Made by a program: the position numbers and the translations under genes. DNA of 64,000 bases from JALHMI01 sp964598535 (lineage in GTDB: Bacteria; Planctomycetota; Planctomycetia; Pirellulales; PALSA-1355). The stretch covers positions 179,637 to 243,636 of the forward strand of contig CAZRCI010000001.1 in NCBI GenBank assembly GCA_964598535.1. Reading direction: 5' to 3'. This document shows positions 1 through 8,829 of the stretch, piece by piece. Each line of letters starts with the position of its first letter. The first letter of the stretch is position 1. Under the pieces are notes generated by a model that saw nothing but the letters and a program-made list of their open reading frames with translations, ran no database searches and was not told the origin of the DNA.

Positions 1-116
1 GCGAGCTCGATCAAGGGCAAGGGCTGACCATTACGAGCGAACGCGAGCTTCGCAACGTCATCGCCAAGATCGGCCGGCGGGCAGCGAAAGCCAACAAACA
101 GCGTACCGCCGAGTAA
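1..116 (+). CDS. C-terminal end of a probable antitoxin (partial)
   Basis: The window opens inside an open frame that reads 37 residues (ending KANKQRTAE) and stops with TAA three bases before the next ATG. The visible part is charged and helical (SERELRNVIAKIGRRAAK). It sits immediately upstream of a ParE-like toxin gene, the normal order for type II toxin-antitoxin pairs. I infer that it is the toxin-binding tail of the cognate antitoxin. Its DNA-binding domain lies outside the window, so its family cannot be named. Confidence 0.55.
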   Translation, partial: ELDQGQGLTITSERELRNVIAKIGRRAAKANKQRTAE

Positions 117-119
117 GCG

Positions 120-503
120 ATGGCCAGGTTCCGCCTTGCTCCCTCGGCTCAGCGCGACATCGAAGGAATTCTGGCGTGGACGGACGGACAATTCGGCCAG
201 GAGGTTCGTTTGCGCTACGAAGCACTGTTGGTGCAGGCGTTTCTGGACCTGGCGCATGATCCGGGCCGGGCGGGCGCCGTGGAGCGTCACGACTTGGCGA
301 AAGGAGCCTTCACCTACCACCTGCGGTATAGCCGGGATCATGTGAGTCGTTCCATGGACCGTATTCGCAAGCCCCGGCATTTTTTGCTATACCGCCTGAT
401 GCCCGATGGATTCGTGGAAGTCGGCCGCGTTCTGCACGATAGCATGGATCTCGCGCGGTATGTTCCTGCCGACTATCAAGTCGATGACGAGACGAATGAC
501 TGA
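120..503 (+). CDS. ParE/RelE-type toxin of a type II toxin-antitoxin module
   Basis: A 127-residue protein starting three bases after the stop of the upstream antitoxin-like frame, so the two are co-transcribed and probably translationally coupled. The N-terminus (RLAPSAQRDIEGILAWTD) followed by a region rich in A and L and a DPGR turn is the usual ParE/RelE pattern: a strand, then two helices (residues about 8-50), then the strands of the toxin core (YHLRYSR, HFLLYRLM, FVEVGRVLHDSMD). The family inhibits gyrase (ParE) or cleaves mRNA (RelE); the sequence alone does not decide which. The C-terminal VGRVLHDSMD element is usual for ParE. Confidence 0.8.
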   Translation: MARFRLAPSAQRDIEGILAWTDGQFGQEVRLRYEALLVQAFLDLAHDPGRAGAVERHDLAKGAFTYHLRYSRDHVSRSMDRIRKPRHFLLYRLMPDGFVEVGRVLHDSMDLARYVPADYQVDDETND

Positions 504-540
504 AATCGTGTGTCCGCCTTGCACGCTCGGTCGATTTCAG
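500..540. repeat. Inverted repeat after the toxin gene
   Basis: CTGAAATCG at 500-508 is matched by CGATTTCAG at 532-540, a perfect 9-bp stem around 23 bases. It lies in the 90-bp gap between convergent genes, starting at the toxin stop codon. It may help terminate transcription, but no U-tract follows it on the plus strand. An A7 run at 557-563 would be a T7 run for the minus-strand gene, without a GC stem directly before it. Confidence 0.35.
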
Positions 541-593
541 TTCCCCTGCTGACAGCACCCCAAAAAAACTCAACGGGTGTCCTGGCGCCCTGG

Positions 594-3581
594 CTACTTA
601 CACGACTCCAAGAACGCGAGCAGATCGGCGGCGTCCTGGGCCGTGATTTCCGACAGTACAAGTTCCGGCATCAACGATTTCTCTTGCGCGACGAGCGATT
701 GCACGTCGTCCGCCGCAACGCGAATCTGTTGGCGATTCACGTCGCGTAGCACAAGCTGCTGGTCGGTTTTTTCGACCAGAAATCCGGCATAGACCTGTCC
801 GGCTGTCGTTTCGAGCAGATATGCTCGATATTCCGGCGCGATGGCCTTCGACGGCAGCAAGATCGTTTCCAACAGCGCGGCGCGCTCGTATTTCTTGCCG
901 ATGTTCGAGAGTTCGGGCCCCAGGTCGCTGCCGAAGCCCTGCACCGCGTGGCAGCGGTTGCACTGCGCGGCCGAGCTTTGGAAGAAGATCGCGCGGCCGC
1001 GATTGGCGTCGCCCGAGAGCCCGAGGATCTCCTCGGCCGCGATCGCGCTGCCCAGCTTTTTGGGCCGTTGGTCTTCTGGAATGAACTTTTCGTACAGCGC
1101 GCGAACGTTGGCGTCCGGATGCGATACGGCTTTGGTTAGCACGAGTTGCCGCAGTTCGTCGCCAAGCAATTGTTCTTCCAGCAGCCGCACCAGCAGGATC
1201 GCGCCCGGCGTGCTTTGCATCAGCCGCTGGCAGGCGTCGCGCCGCCGTTCGATGGCGCAACGCTCATCGGCCAGCACCCGTCGCAGGCTCGTGGCATCCT
1301 GCAGGTCAACCAGCCCCCGGAGCGCCGCGTCGGCAACGTCGACATCCTGTTCCTCGAGCAGCACGCGCAGCGCGGGAATCACGCCAGCCGGCTGCAAGTG
1401 CGCCGCGACGGCAATCGCTTCGCAGCGCTCCGCGGTCGGCCGCCGGACGTCTTTAGCAATCGCGAGGATCCGGGGGCCGAGCGATCGCAAACGCAGCTCG
1501 CGAATCGCTCGGAATGCATCGGCCTGCAGGGCGTCGTCCGCGAGCAGCCGTTCGAGGCTTTCCAGAAAACGGGCTTCGCCGGCGATCTGCGACCAATCTC
1601 CTCCGCGACCCAGGTTGCCAACCACCTTCTCCAAAGCCGCCTGGCGCAATTCAAGCGGGCGTGAGCTTTGTTCGGCGAGCTCCAACAGCCCCCAGCCTGC
1701 CTCTGGAGATTTGAGCAGCGCCGCCGCGTCGATCGTCCGTCGAGCTTCGGCTTCCGCGAGCGATGTGTCCTTCAAGCGTGCCAAAACGAGCGCCGCTGCC
1801 CGCTCGGGCGACAGCACCTGCACGAGCGGAAACTGCGCGGCCGTAAGCGGACCGCTTGCTTCCAGCCGTTCGAGCAGCTCGCCCTTGCGCCCTTCGGCTG
1901 CGATGTTAATGGCTTCGAGTTGGTAGCGATCGGTCCCGTCGTAGCTCGCGGCAAGTTGCACAAGCACGTTCAGGGCTGCGGGAGTTTGGATCTTGCGGAG
2001 CGCGAGTAAAATCTCGCGGCGAACTTCAGCCGACGCGTCGCCAGCTAGTGAGAGGATCTTATCTTCATACATCGCGCCGTGCCGCCGCAAGATCCGCACC
2101 GCCAATGCCCGTGTTGCCGGATCGTGGCTTGCAAGCTGCGCGAGCACGTGGGCGCGGGGCCCTTCGCCCAGACGGTCGAGCACCCACAACGCGCGAGCCC
2201 GATAGTTCGGCTCGTTGTCCGCGAGCAGTTCGACCAGCGCGGCCTCGCTCTCGGCGCCGGCCAGCAGCCGCTCGCGAGCCAGGAATTGCGTGGCCAGGTT
2301 GGGGCTTTTGAGGCCTTCAATCGCGTCGGCAACCGAGACATAGGGGCCCGGTTTCTCGTGACGCTGTAGCTCCTTGCCCTTGGGCTTCAGCAGAAAGACG
2401 CGTCCTTCGCCGGGATTGTTGTAGCCGTGGCCGCCGACGCCGCCGTCGTACCAATCGGAGACGTACAATGCGCCGTCGGGACCGGCACAAATATCGTCCG
2501 GCCGAAAATAGTTGTCACCCTCGTTCGAAAGAAACACGTCGCTCGTGGCGGCCATGCCGTAGCCCGCCGGGCGATGTTGATACACCCGGCACTCGCGCGG
2601 TCCGCAGTCGGTGTGCAAAGGGGCATTGGCGAACTTCGGACCAAACGCGTCGCTCTCGTACATGCACATCCCCGTGGGCGAACCGAACCCCGTGACCAGC
2701 GTGCCGGGGACAAAGCCGGGAATGTGCCCGCGAAAGTGCCAGGCTTCGCGATACGGCGTGCCGGGCGCAATCTGCGCGTCGAGCTCTTGCTTGCCGAACG
2801 GTGGCCGGCCGAACCAACCGTAGTTGCCGCCTTCCATGATCCAGCAGATGCGCACGCTCTCGTTGCCGTCGTTGTCGTTGTCGCTCAAATACGCTTCGCC
2901 GAACGAATCGATACAAATCTCGTAAGGATTGCGAAAGTTGACGGCCACGGTTTCCAACCGGCTGCCGTCGAGCTCGCCGCGCAGCACCGCGCCGCGTTCG
3001 TACTTGATATGCGAGCCGTCGGTGCCGCGAACGTCGAACCCTTCGTCGCCGTGCGACATCCACCACTTGTGGTCGGGGCCGAGCACCAGGCTGTGCGCGC
3101 CGTGGTCGTGGTTGTGGCCGCCGAAGCCGGTGAGCAGCTTTGTCGGCGGACCATCCGCCCGCAGATCGCCGTCTTTGTCTTCAAAGACCCACAGGTCGGG
3201 GCTCGTAGCCACGTAGACTTTGCTGCCGGCGACGCAGATGCTCATTGGCGCGAAAAGCCCTTCGGCGAACACGGTCGCCTTATCGGCCCGGCCGTCGCCG
3301 TCGGTGTCTTCGAGCACTTTGATCTTGTCGGCGGGCGGTTGCTTCGCGCCGCCGCGATAGAATTGTATTTCGGCAACCCACATGCGTCCGCGCGTGTCGA
3401 CGTCGATGGCCGCGGGATTGGTGATGAGCGGTTCGCTGGCGAACAGAGAGACCTCGATTTCCGGCGCGGCCTTGAGCGTCTTGAGCTCGTCCTCCGGCGA
3501 GAGCTGCGCGTGGGCCAACGTGCCCGTCAGCAGGCACGCGAGCAGCAAGAGAGCGGTGGCACAGCGAGCGATATCGTGCAT
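594..3581 (-). CDS. PVC-type membrane-bound dehydrogenase with HEAT repeats and C-terminal haem-binding domain
   Basis: A 995-residue exported protein. The start at 3581 is chosen because it gives a clean signal peptide (ARCATALLLLACLLTGTLAHA); an upstream in-frame start at 3662 would add 27 arginine-rich residues. The order is the one known in planctomycete and verrucomicrobial proteins. First comes a beta-propeller-like dehydrogenase part (GRMWVAEIQFY, RNPYEICIDSFGEAYLSDND, GPDGALYVSDWYDGG). Then come HEAT-like repeats rich in A, L and R. Last is a cytochrome c-like domain with CNRCH and downstream ELSNIGKKYERAALLETIL. The likely place is the periplasm, with electrons passing from an unknown, perhaps sugar-like, substrate to the haem. 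A second member lies at 49793-52744 in a degradation operon. The substrate is unknown. Confidence 0.9.
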   Translation of the reverse strand: MHDIARCATALLLLACLLTGTLAHAQLSPEDELKTLKAAPEIEVSLFASEPLITNPAAIDVDTRGRMWVAEIQFYRGGAKQPPADKIKVLEDTDGDGRADKATVFAEGLFAPMSICVAGSKVYVATSPDLWVFEDKDGDLRADGPPTKLLTGFGGHNHDHGAHSLVLGPDHKWWMSHGDEGFDVRGTDGSHIKYERGAVLRGELDGSRLETVAVNFRNPYEICIDSFGEAYLSDNDNDGNESVRICWIMEGGNYGWFGRPPFGKQELDAQIAPGTPYREAWHFRGHIPGFVPGTLVTGFGSPTGMCMYESDAFGPKFANAPLHTDCGPRECRVYQHRPAGYGMAATSDVFLSNEGDNYFRPDDICAGPDGALYVSDWYDGGVGGHGYNNPGEGRVFLLKPKGKELQRHEKPGPYVSVADAIEGLKSPNLATQFLARERLLAGAESEAALVELLADNEPNYRARALWVLDRLGEGPRAHVLAQLASHDPATRALAVRILRRHGAMYEDKILSLAGDASAEVRREILLALRKIQTPAALNVLVQLAASYDGTDRYQLEAINIAAEGRKGELLERLEASGPLTAAQFPLVQVLSPERAAALVLARLKDTSLAEAEARRTIDAAALLKSPEAGWGLLELAEQSSRPLELRQAALEKVVGNLGRGGDWSQIAGEARFLESLERLLADDALQADAFRAIRELRLRSLGPRILAIAKDVRRPTAERCEAIAVAAHLQPAGVIPALRVLLEEQDVDVADAALRGLVDLQDATSLRRVLADERCAIERRRDACQRLMQSTPGAILLVRLLEEQLLGDELRQLVLTKAVSHPDANVRALYEKFIPEDQRPKKLGSAIAAEEILGLSGDANRGRAIFFQSSAAQCNRCHAVQGFGSDLGPELSNIGKKYERAALLETILLPSKAIAPEYRAYLLETTAGQVYAGFLVEKTDQQLVLRDVNRQQIRVAADDVQSLVAQEKSLMPELVLSEITAQDAADLLAFLESCK

Positions 3582-3783
3582 GGCGGGCCGGTTCCTGGGC
3601 GAGAAGCGTGGGCGGGCAGGGCGAACGTTCCCAGTATAAATACGGGATCGCGCACCGTGCAAACACCGGCCCCGTCCCGTCGTTTGCGTGATTGCCCGTC
3701 AGGGCGCGTTTTCCACTCCGCGTGGGGCCGGGGGGAGCGCCAAACGCCGCCCCTTGGCGATCGCACCGCTTTACCGCGAGCCG

Positions 3784-5373
3784 CTACAGTTCATCCACCG
3801 TCAGGGTGTCGTCTCCTGCGCTGATGTGTGAGTCTTCGCCCAATTGTTGCCCGGTGATGTAGAGCCGCCAGGCGTCGAGCTGTTCGGTGGTCATGCTATT
3901 GTCGCGCGCGATCTCGTGTTTGAGTTCGGCGTTCGTGCCGGCCACGCTTACCTGGACGGTCAACCGCCCATTGTCCTGATAGGCGAACCGCACGTCGATC
4001 GGCGTTTGCTCGGGCAGATTTGGCGGCAGGTCGCGCACCACGCACCGGCCGATCTGCGAGCAATCGTCCGGATTCGCGCTTTCGCCCTCGACGATCTGCA
4101 CGAGGATGCTCTTCTGGTTCGGTTTTTGTGTGCGAAACACGCGTTTGGCGGTAACCGGCAGCGTGGTGTTGCGCGGAATCAGAATCGCGTTGCGGCGGCG
4201 CATCGTGCGCGGATCGCTGGCCACGACGCCGAGGCTGTGCGAGTTGACGTTTTTGATGTTGATCTTCGAAATCTCGCCACGCTCGCGGGCGAGCATCACC
4301 GAGGCGTGCAGCGCCGCGCCGTGAGCCACGGCCTCGTCGACCGACACCGACGCGTCCGGCTCCTTGCCAGAGGCCTCGCGCAGCATATTGGCCACCATCG
4401 GCATTCGGGTCGAGCCGCCGACCATCAGCACATAGTCCAGGTCGGACCACGAAAGCCCCGCGGCTTGCAGCGTTTGACGCGTGGTGAACTTCGTCCGGTC
4501 GAGCAGATCGTGAGTCAGCTCCTCGAACTTCTCGCGCGTCACCTCGACGCGCATCGCAAGCCCCTTGTAGTCGCAACTAATCGAAACCTTCATGCGCGCC
4601 GAAAGGGTGCGCTTCGCGTCTTCGCACTCGCGCCACAGCCGGCCGTTGGCGTTCGGGTCTTCACGCGGGTCGAGATTGTGGGTTTTGATGAACTCCTCGG
4701 CGACGTAGTTCACGAGCCGCTGGTCCCAATCGTGCCCGCCAAGTTGCACGTCGCCATCGGTTGCCAGGGCCACGAATTCGTGCCCCATGATCTCCATCAC
4801 GGTCACGTCGAACGTGCCGCCGCCCAGATCGTATACCAGGAGCTTTTGCGGCAGGTCGGCCGCGCCCGTGCGGTTCAAAAAACCCTTGTGAAATCCGTGC
4901 GCAATCGCGGCCGCGGTCGGCTCGTTGATGATGTCGAGCACCTCGAACCCGGCCATGTAGCCGGCGTCCTGCGTGGCCTTGCGGCGCACTTCGTCGAAGT
5001 ATGCCGGCACGGTGATCACCACCTTGCGAAAGGCGCCCAGGTGGCGGCTGGCGTCTCGGCGAACTTTGTTCAAGATTAAAGCTTGCAGCGCCTCGGGCGG
5101 AAACGTGCGGCCGCCGAGCACTTTGTGAAAGGCCCGCTCTCCCAGTTCACGCTTCGCGCACTGGGCGACGTACTCCGCCTCGGTGGCGATCGCCTTGAGG
5201 GCCTCTTTGCCCACGACCGCCATGTCGCTCTCGAACAACACGACGCTGGGCGTGACGAGATCTCCCTCGGAGTTGACGAGCGTCACCGGACGCCCGGTGT
5301 CGTCGATATACGCGACCGCGCTGTAGGTAGTCCCGAGATCGATGCCCACGGCGGGCGCGTTTTCTTCATTCAT
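3784..5373 (-). CDS. Hsp70/DnaK-family chaperone, short form
   Basis: A 529-residue Hsp70. All nucleotide-binding motifs are intact: phosphate 1 GIDLGTTYSAVAYI near the N-terminus, phosphate 2 YDLGGGTFDVTVMEI and adenosine motif VLMVGGSTRMPMV. The start at 5373 puts GIDLGTTYS about ten residues in, as in DnaK; the longer in-frame option to 5508 only adds low-complexity A/R/P residues. At 529 residues it is about 100 shorter than DnaK: the beta substrate-binding region is present but the helical lid is short and the tail (TLTVDEL) is not the usual DnaK end. It is a paralogue beside the main DnaK system rather than dnaK itself, since no grpE or dnaJ adjoins. It lies 107 bp after the divergent Hsp70 on the same strand. 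Confidence 0.9.
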   Translation of the reverse strand: MNEENAPAVGIDLGTTYSAVAYIDDTGRPVTLVNSEGDLVTPSVVLFESDMAVVGKEALKAIATEAEYVAQCAKRELGERAFHKVLGGRTFPPEALQALILNKVRRDASRHLGAFRKVVITVPAYFDEVRRKATQDAGYMAGFEVLDIINEPTAAAIAHGFHKGFLNRTGAADLPQKLLVYDLGGGTFDVTVMEIMGHEFVALATDGDVQLGGHDWDQRLVNYVAEEFIKTHNLDPREDPNANGRLWRECEDAKRTLSARMKVSISCDYKGLAMRVEVTREKFEELTHDLLDRTKFTTRQTLQAAGLSWSDLDYVLMVGGSTRMPMVANMLREASGKEPDASVSVDEAVAHGAALHASVMLARERGEISKINIKNVNSHSLGVVASDPRTMRRRNAILIPRNTTLPVTAKRVFRTQKPNQKSILVQIVEGESANPDDCSQIGRCVVRDLPPNLPEQTPIDVRFAYQDNGRLTVQVSVAGTNAELKHEIARDNSMTTEQLDAWRLYITGQQLGEDSHISAGDDTLTVDEL

Positions 5374-5480
5374 GACGTTGGATTCGACGACCTGAAGAGA
5401 GGCATTCTTAAGGGGGGGTGCCGGTCGACTCCGTGCCCCTCCGGGAGCTCCCGCCCGAGCAAGGCGAGCGGCGTCCCTCG

Positions 5481-7334
5481 CTAGAGCCCCGGCAGTTGCA
5501 GGTTCCACCAGTTAAAGCTGGGGTCGATGCGCATCAATATATAATAGCCTATCCCGGTCCCGAGGATCGCGGAAACGATGTACCCGCCGATCAAAATCGC
5601 CAGTTTTCGCGGTGTCATTCGCCGCCGTGCCATCCTCCGCGTCCACGCGCTCTCGCTTTCCGAGAAGTCCAGCTCGGACGGAAAATCGGGCGTTCCGGGT
5701 TCTCGCTGTGGCAAGGTCGGCGGCTGTGGCTGGGCGGCCGCGGCTTCCTCGCGGGCCAGTCGCTCCTTGGCGTGCCGGCTCAACAATTCGTGCAGCGACT
5801 TCAAGCCTGCCCGCCGTTCGATCCAAAGTTTCCAGTCGGCCAGCTCGTTCTCCAACGGAGCGTTCTCGCGGCGCACACTGACCGCCAGTGGCTGGCTGGT
5901 GCGGGCAAGCTGTGGTTTGACTTGCAGCCGGCCTTCGGACGTGAGCTGATACTGCACGTTGATCTGCGTGCCCTTGGGCAGACCGGTCGGCAGGTCGCGA
6001 ATCGCGATCCGCGCGATCCGCGCGCATTCGTCCGCCGCGCGGCTGTCTCCTTCGAGCAGCACGAGTTCGATGGTCGCCTGATCCTCGTGGTCGGTCACCA
6101 CTTTGGCTACCGTGCCGCAGGGAAGCTCGCTTCCGCGGGCCAGCAGCACGACATTGTCCGTTCGGCCCGTCTGCTCATCGCGCCATTCGAGCCCCAGGTT
6201 ATGCGCGGTAATGTCCACGGTCGTGAACTCGAACGGCGAGCGGCGCCCCTCGCGGTTCGCGAGCAGGTGTTCGGCAAGCACGGCCGCGCCGCGAGCCACG
6301 GCCTCGTCCGGATGGATGCTGGACGACGGATCGAAGCCGGTGAGCGTTTTCAACCGAGAGGCGATGGCCGGCATTCGTGTCGCGCCGCCCACGAGCAACA
6401 GCCCCGCCAGGTCGCGCCACACGATGCCCGCTCGGGCCATGGTATGTTCGGCTGTCCGAATCGCCTCGCCGATCAGATCTGCGGTTTGGTCCTCAAACGC
6501 CTGACGCGTGACGATGATCGCCGCCGCGTCGTCGCCGCGCTGAACCTGTACCCGGGCTTGCAAACGCGCGGTGAGCGATTGTTTGGCTTCCTCCGCGCTT
6601 TCGGCCAGCCGCCGCACGCTCACCATGTCGTGCCGCGGATCGGCGCCGAATTGCTTGGCAAACTGCTCGGCCAGATACTCGACCAGCCGCAGGTCCCAGT
6701 CGCGCCCCCCCAGCCGCGCGTTGCCGCCGATGGCCATCGAGCGCAAGCGGCCGGGCTTGATTTCGATCACCGCGGTATCGAGTTTGCTCTCGCCCAGATC
6801 GAACACCAGCACGCGTTGGCCGGGCTTGTCGCAGCCGGGGGTCAGGTATCCCTGAGCTTCGGCATACGCCAGCGCCGCCGCCAACGGGTCATGAATCGTT
6901 CCCAGGATATCGGCGCCCGCGATTCGCGCGGCGTCGAGCCGCGCGCGGCGCTGCGACTGCGTGAAACTGGCCGGATGCGTCAGCACCACGGCGGGCGCCG
7001 CGATTCTCTCGGTCGCCAGATTGTCGAGCAGCTTGCGAATCAGGCAGGCCTCGACCACTTCGGGCGGCACCAGCTCGCCGCCAATCGCCCGCGCATAGGA
7101 TCGCTCACCCAGGTCGCGCTTGTAGAATTCACCCGAGCGCGATGGTTGGGTGGCGGCGGCCAGATTGGCCGCGCGGCCGTGCAGCCACTCGTCCTCCTCG
7201 AAGTACACCACGCTCGGCGTCAAAAGATCGCCCTGCGAGTCGCGGAACAAAACGCTGCGGGCGTGCTCGTCGATCAAGGCCACGGCCGTGCGCGCGGCCC
7301 CCAAGTCGACTCCCGCCGCGCGGTGGGCGGGCAT
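5481..7334 (-). CDS. Divergent Hsp70-like protein with a C-terminal membrane anchor
   Basis: A 617-residue Hsp70-like protein (or 631 if the upstream GTG at 7376 is used; the ATG at 7334 puts GVDLGAARTAVALI at the usual distance). The adenosine motif LLLVGGATRMPAI is normal. The phosphate 2 loop reads VFDLGESKLDTAVIEI where DLGGGTFD is expected, so the glycines and threonine that hold phosphate are lost. After the substrate-binding part come a charged segment and a hydrophobic helix (LAILIGGYIVSAILGTGIGY) close to the end, followed by RIDPSFNWWNLQLPGL. This predicts a C-terminally anchored protein with its ATPase domain in the cytoplasm. It could be a regulator or adaptor of the canonical Hsp70 encoded next to it. 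ATPase activity is doubtful. Confidence 0.85.
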   Translation of the reverse strand: MPAHRAAGVDLGAARTAVALIDEHARSVLFRDSQGDLLTPSVVYFEEDEWLHGRAANLAAATQPSRSGEFYKRDLGERSYARAIGGELVPPEVVEACLIRKLLDNLATERIAAPAVVLTHPASFTQSQRRARLDAARIAGADILGTIHDPLAAALAYAEAQGYLTPGCDKPGQRVLVFDLGESKLDTAVIEIKPGRLRSMAIGGNARLGGRDWDLRLVEYLAEQFAKQFGADPRHDMVSVRRLAESAEEAKQSLTARLQARVQVQRGDDAAAIIVTRQAFEDQTADLIGEAIRTAEHTMARAGIVWRDLAGLLLVGGATRMPAIASRLKTLTGFDPSSSIHPDEAVARGAAVLAEHLLANREGRRSPFEFTTVDITAHNLGLEWRDEQTGRTDNVVLLARGSELPCGTVAKVVTDHEDQATIELVLLEGDSRAADECARIARIAIRDLPTGLPKGTQINVQYQLTSEGRLQVKPQLARTSQPLAVSVRRENAPLENELADWKLWIERRAGLKSLHELLSRHAKERLAREEAAAAQPQPPTLPQREPGTPDFPSELDFSESESAWTRRMARRRMTPRKLAILIGGYIVSAILGTGIGYYILMRIDPSFNWWNLQLPGL

Positions 7335-7533
7335 CGAACCGGTGGCCTGGCTGGCATGTGGCGTTATCGGTGGCACGTATCTGAATGCTCGTGAATGGGC
7401 ACAGGCCCCGGGGGACAGCCCAAAACCTTGACTCTAACCTCCCCCGTGGACACCGGCAACCAAGGGGGGCGATCCTGCCGTTTTGGCGAGAAGAATATGG
7501 CGATTCTGTGGGAACCGAGCTAAATCCCAGCAT

Positions 7534-8802
7534 TCACGGCGAATCGCCGAACCAGCCTAGCACGCGAACGCATTCCCCCTCGTAGTCGAAAGGGAGATAC
7601 GTCGACAGGTTTCGCATCTGCGTCGTGACCAAGCCGGTCGTCGCCGGCTTGTCGCGTTCGAGCTGCCGCAGCCGCTTGTCGAGCAGCTCGGCGCGCCGGG
7701 CGGCTTCTTGGCGTTGCGCTTCGTTACGCCTTGCTTCCTCGCCCCGAGCCTCGCCGGTCGCGCGCAACGCCTCGGCCTGCTTTCCGTACTCCAGCAATTT
7801 ACGGTCGATGTCGAACGCCTGCTTGTTCAGCGAGGCAAGTTGCAACGCGAGCTGCTGCGCGCGGGCGGCATTATCGACCGAGACGGCTCGGGCTTGAATG
7901 GGAACGGAAACGGTTCCGCTCCCGACCGCGCCGGCCTCGATGTTCTGGTTGAGATTTGCCATGAGCGCCTGGAGCACCATCATTTCCGCGGCAATGTGTG
8001 CTCGATCCCGAGACAAACTGGCGGTTTGTCTTTGTAGCAGGGACCACTGCCGAGCGGCATCGCCGGCTTCTTCGGCCTTGGCGTCGCGTTCGGTCTCTGA
8101 ATGGGCTGTCCGTTCGACTTGCGATTCCAGGGCCTGGGCCACTTTTTCACGAGCGGCCTCGGTGGCCGTGATCCGCTCGACTAATTTTTGCTGGCGAGCG
8201 GCCAGCAGCTCGTCGAACCTCGTCGCGGTCAGCGCGGCGCCTTCGTCGAGCAACTGGATCAAGGGGGCCGGCAAGCGTGCCAAGAGCGGATTTTTGACTT
8301 GGGTGATTTCTTCGGAAGCGAGACCGCTCGGGCGAACGCGCTCGAAGTAGCCGAAAATCTTTCCCAACATCAGTGCGGCTTTTTGACGTGTGGCCTCGGG
8401 AGCCAGGTCGGCGTCGGCGATCCGCAAACCGATCTGCTCCGCGGCGGCCAGCGCGTCGCGGTAGCGTCGAGCTTGAACGAGCGCCCATACATACCAACAG
8501 CCGGCCTCCAAATCGGTAGGATGTTGTGCGACCTGCCGTGCCAAGAGCGACACCGCGTTTGCATATTTACGCTGGTTCAGAAGCACCATGGCGCAGGCAT
8601 ATTCCAACCGCCCATCCGCGAGCATGCGCGCGCGAAGCCGCAAATACTGCGACTCGGCATCCGAGAGGTTGGGCGCGGACGCGATCGCTCCGGTCGCCAG
8701 GAACCGCTCGACTGCGTCGCGCAGCTCGTCCGCGGCAAGCGACGCGGCCGATGCAGCCAGCATGACGCAAGCCATGATCGAGCTGCGCACGACGGTTCGC
8801 AT
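7534..8802 (-). CDS. Exported TPR and coiled-coil protein of unknown function
   Basis: 422 residues with a signal peptide (SSIMACVMLAASAASLAADE). Residues about 60-130 look like tetratricopeptide helices (LEYACAMVLLNQRKYANAVS, ALVQARRYRDALAAAEQIG). Residues about 190-385 are heptad-rich, with many A, E, Q and R and few aromatic residues, hence a long coiled coil. The last 30 residues are different (TYLPFDYEGECVRVLGWFG) and may form a small folded cap. It begins 27 bp after the stop of the Hint-domain protein on the same strand, so the two are probably one operon and may act together in the periplasm. I do not recognise the family. Confidence 0.75.
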   Translation of the reverse strand: MRTVVRSSIMACVMLAASAASLAADELRDAVERFLATGAIASAPNLSDAESQYLRLRARMLADGRLEYACAMVLLNQRKYANAVSLLARQVAQHPTDLEAGCWYVWALVQARRYRDALAAAEQIGLRIADADLAPEATRQKAALMLGKIFGYFERVRPSGLASEEITQVKNPLLARLPAPLIQLLDEGAALTATRFDELLAARQQKLVERITATEAAREKVAQALESQVERTAHSETERDAKAEEAGDAARQWSLLQRQTASLSRDRAHIAAEMMVLQALMANLNQNIEAGAVGSGTVSVPIQARAVSVDNAARAQQLALQLASLNKQAFDIDRKLLEYGKQAEALRATGEARGEEARRNEAQRQEAARRAELLDKRLRQLERDKPATTGLVTTQMRNLSTYLPFDYEGECVRVLGWFGDSP

Positions 8803-8829
8803 GGCACAAGTTCTCCTGAACTCAGCTCC

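Noticed and set aside
5418..7394. A 658-codon open frame on the plus strand
   Set aside because: It mirrors the membrane-anchored Hsp70, whose motifs are clear on the minus strand; composition is that of an antisense shadow.
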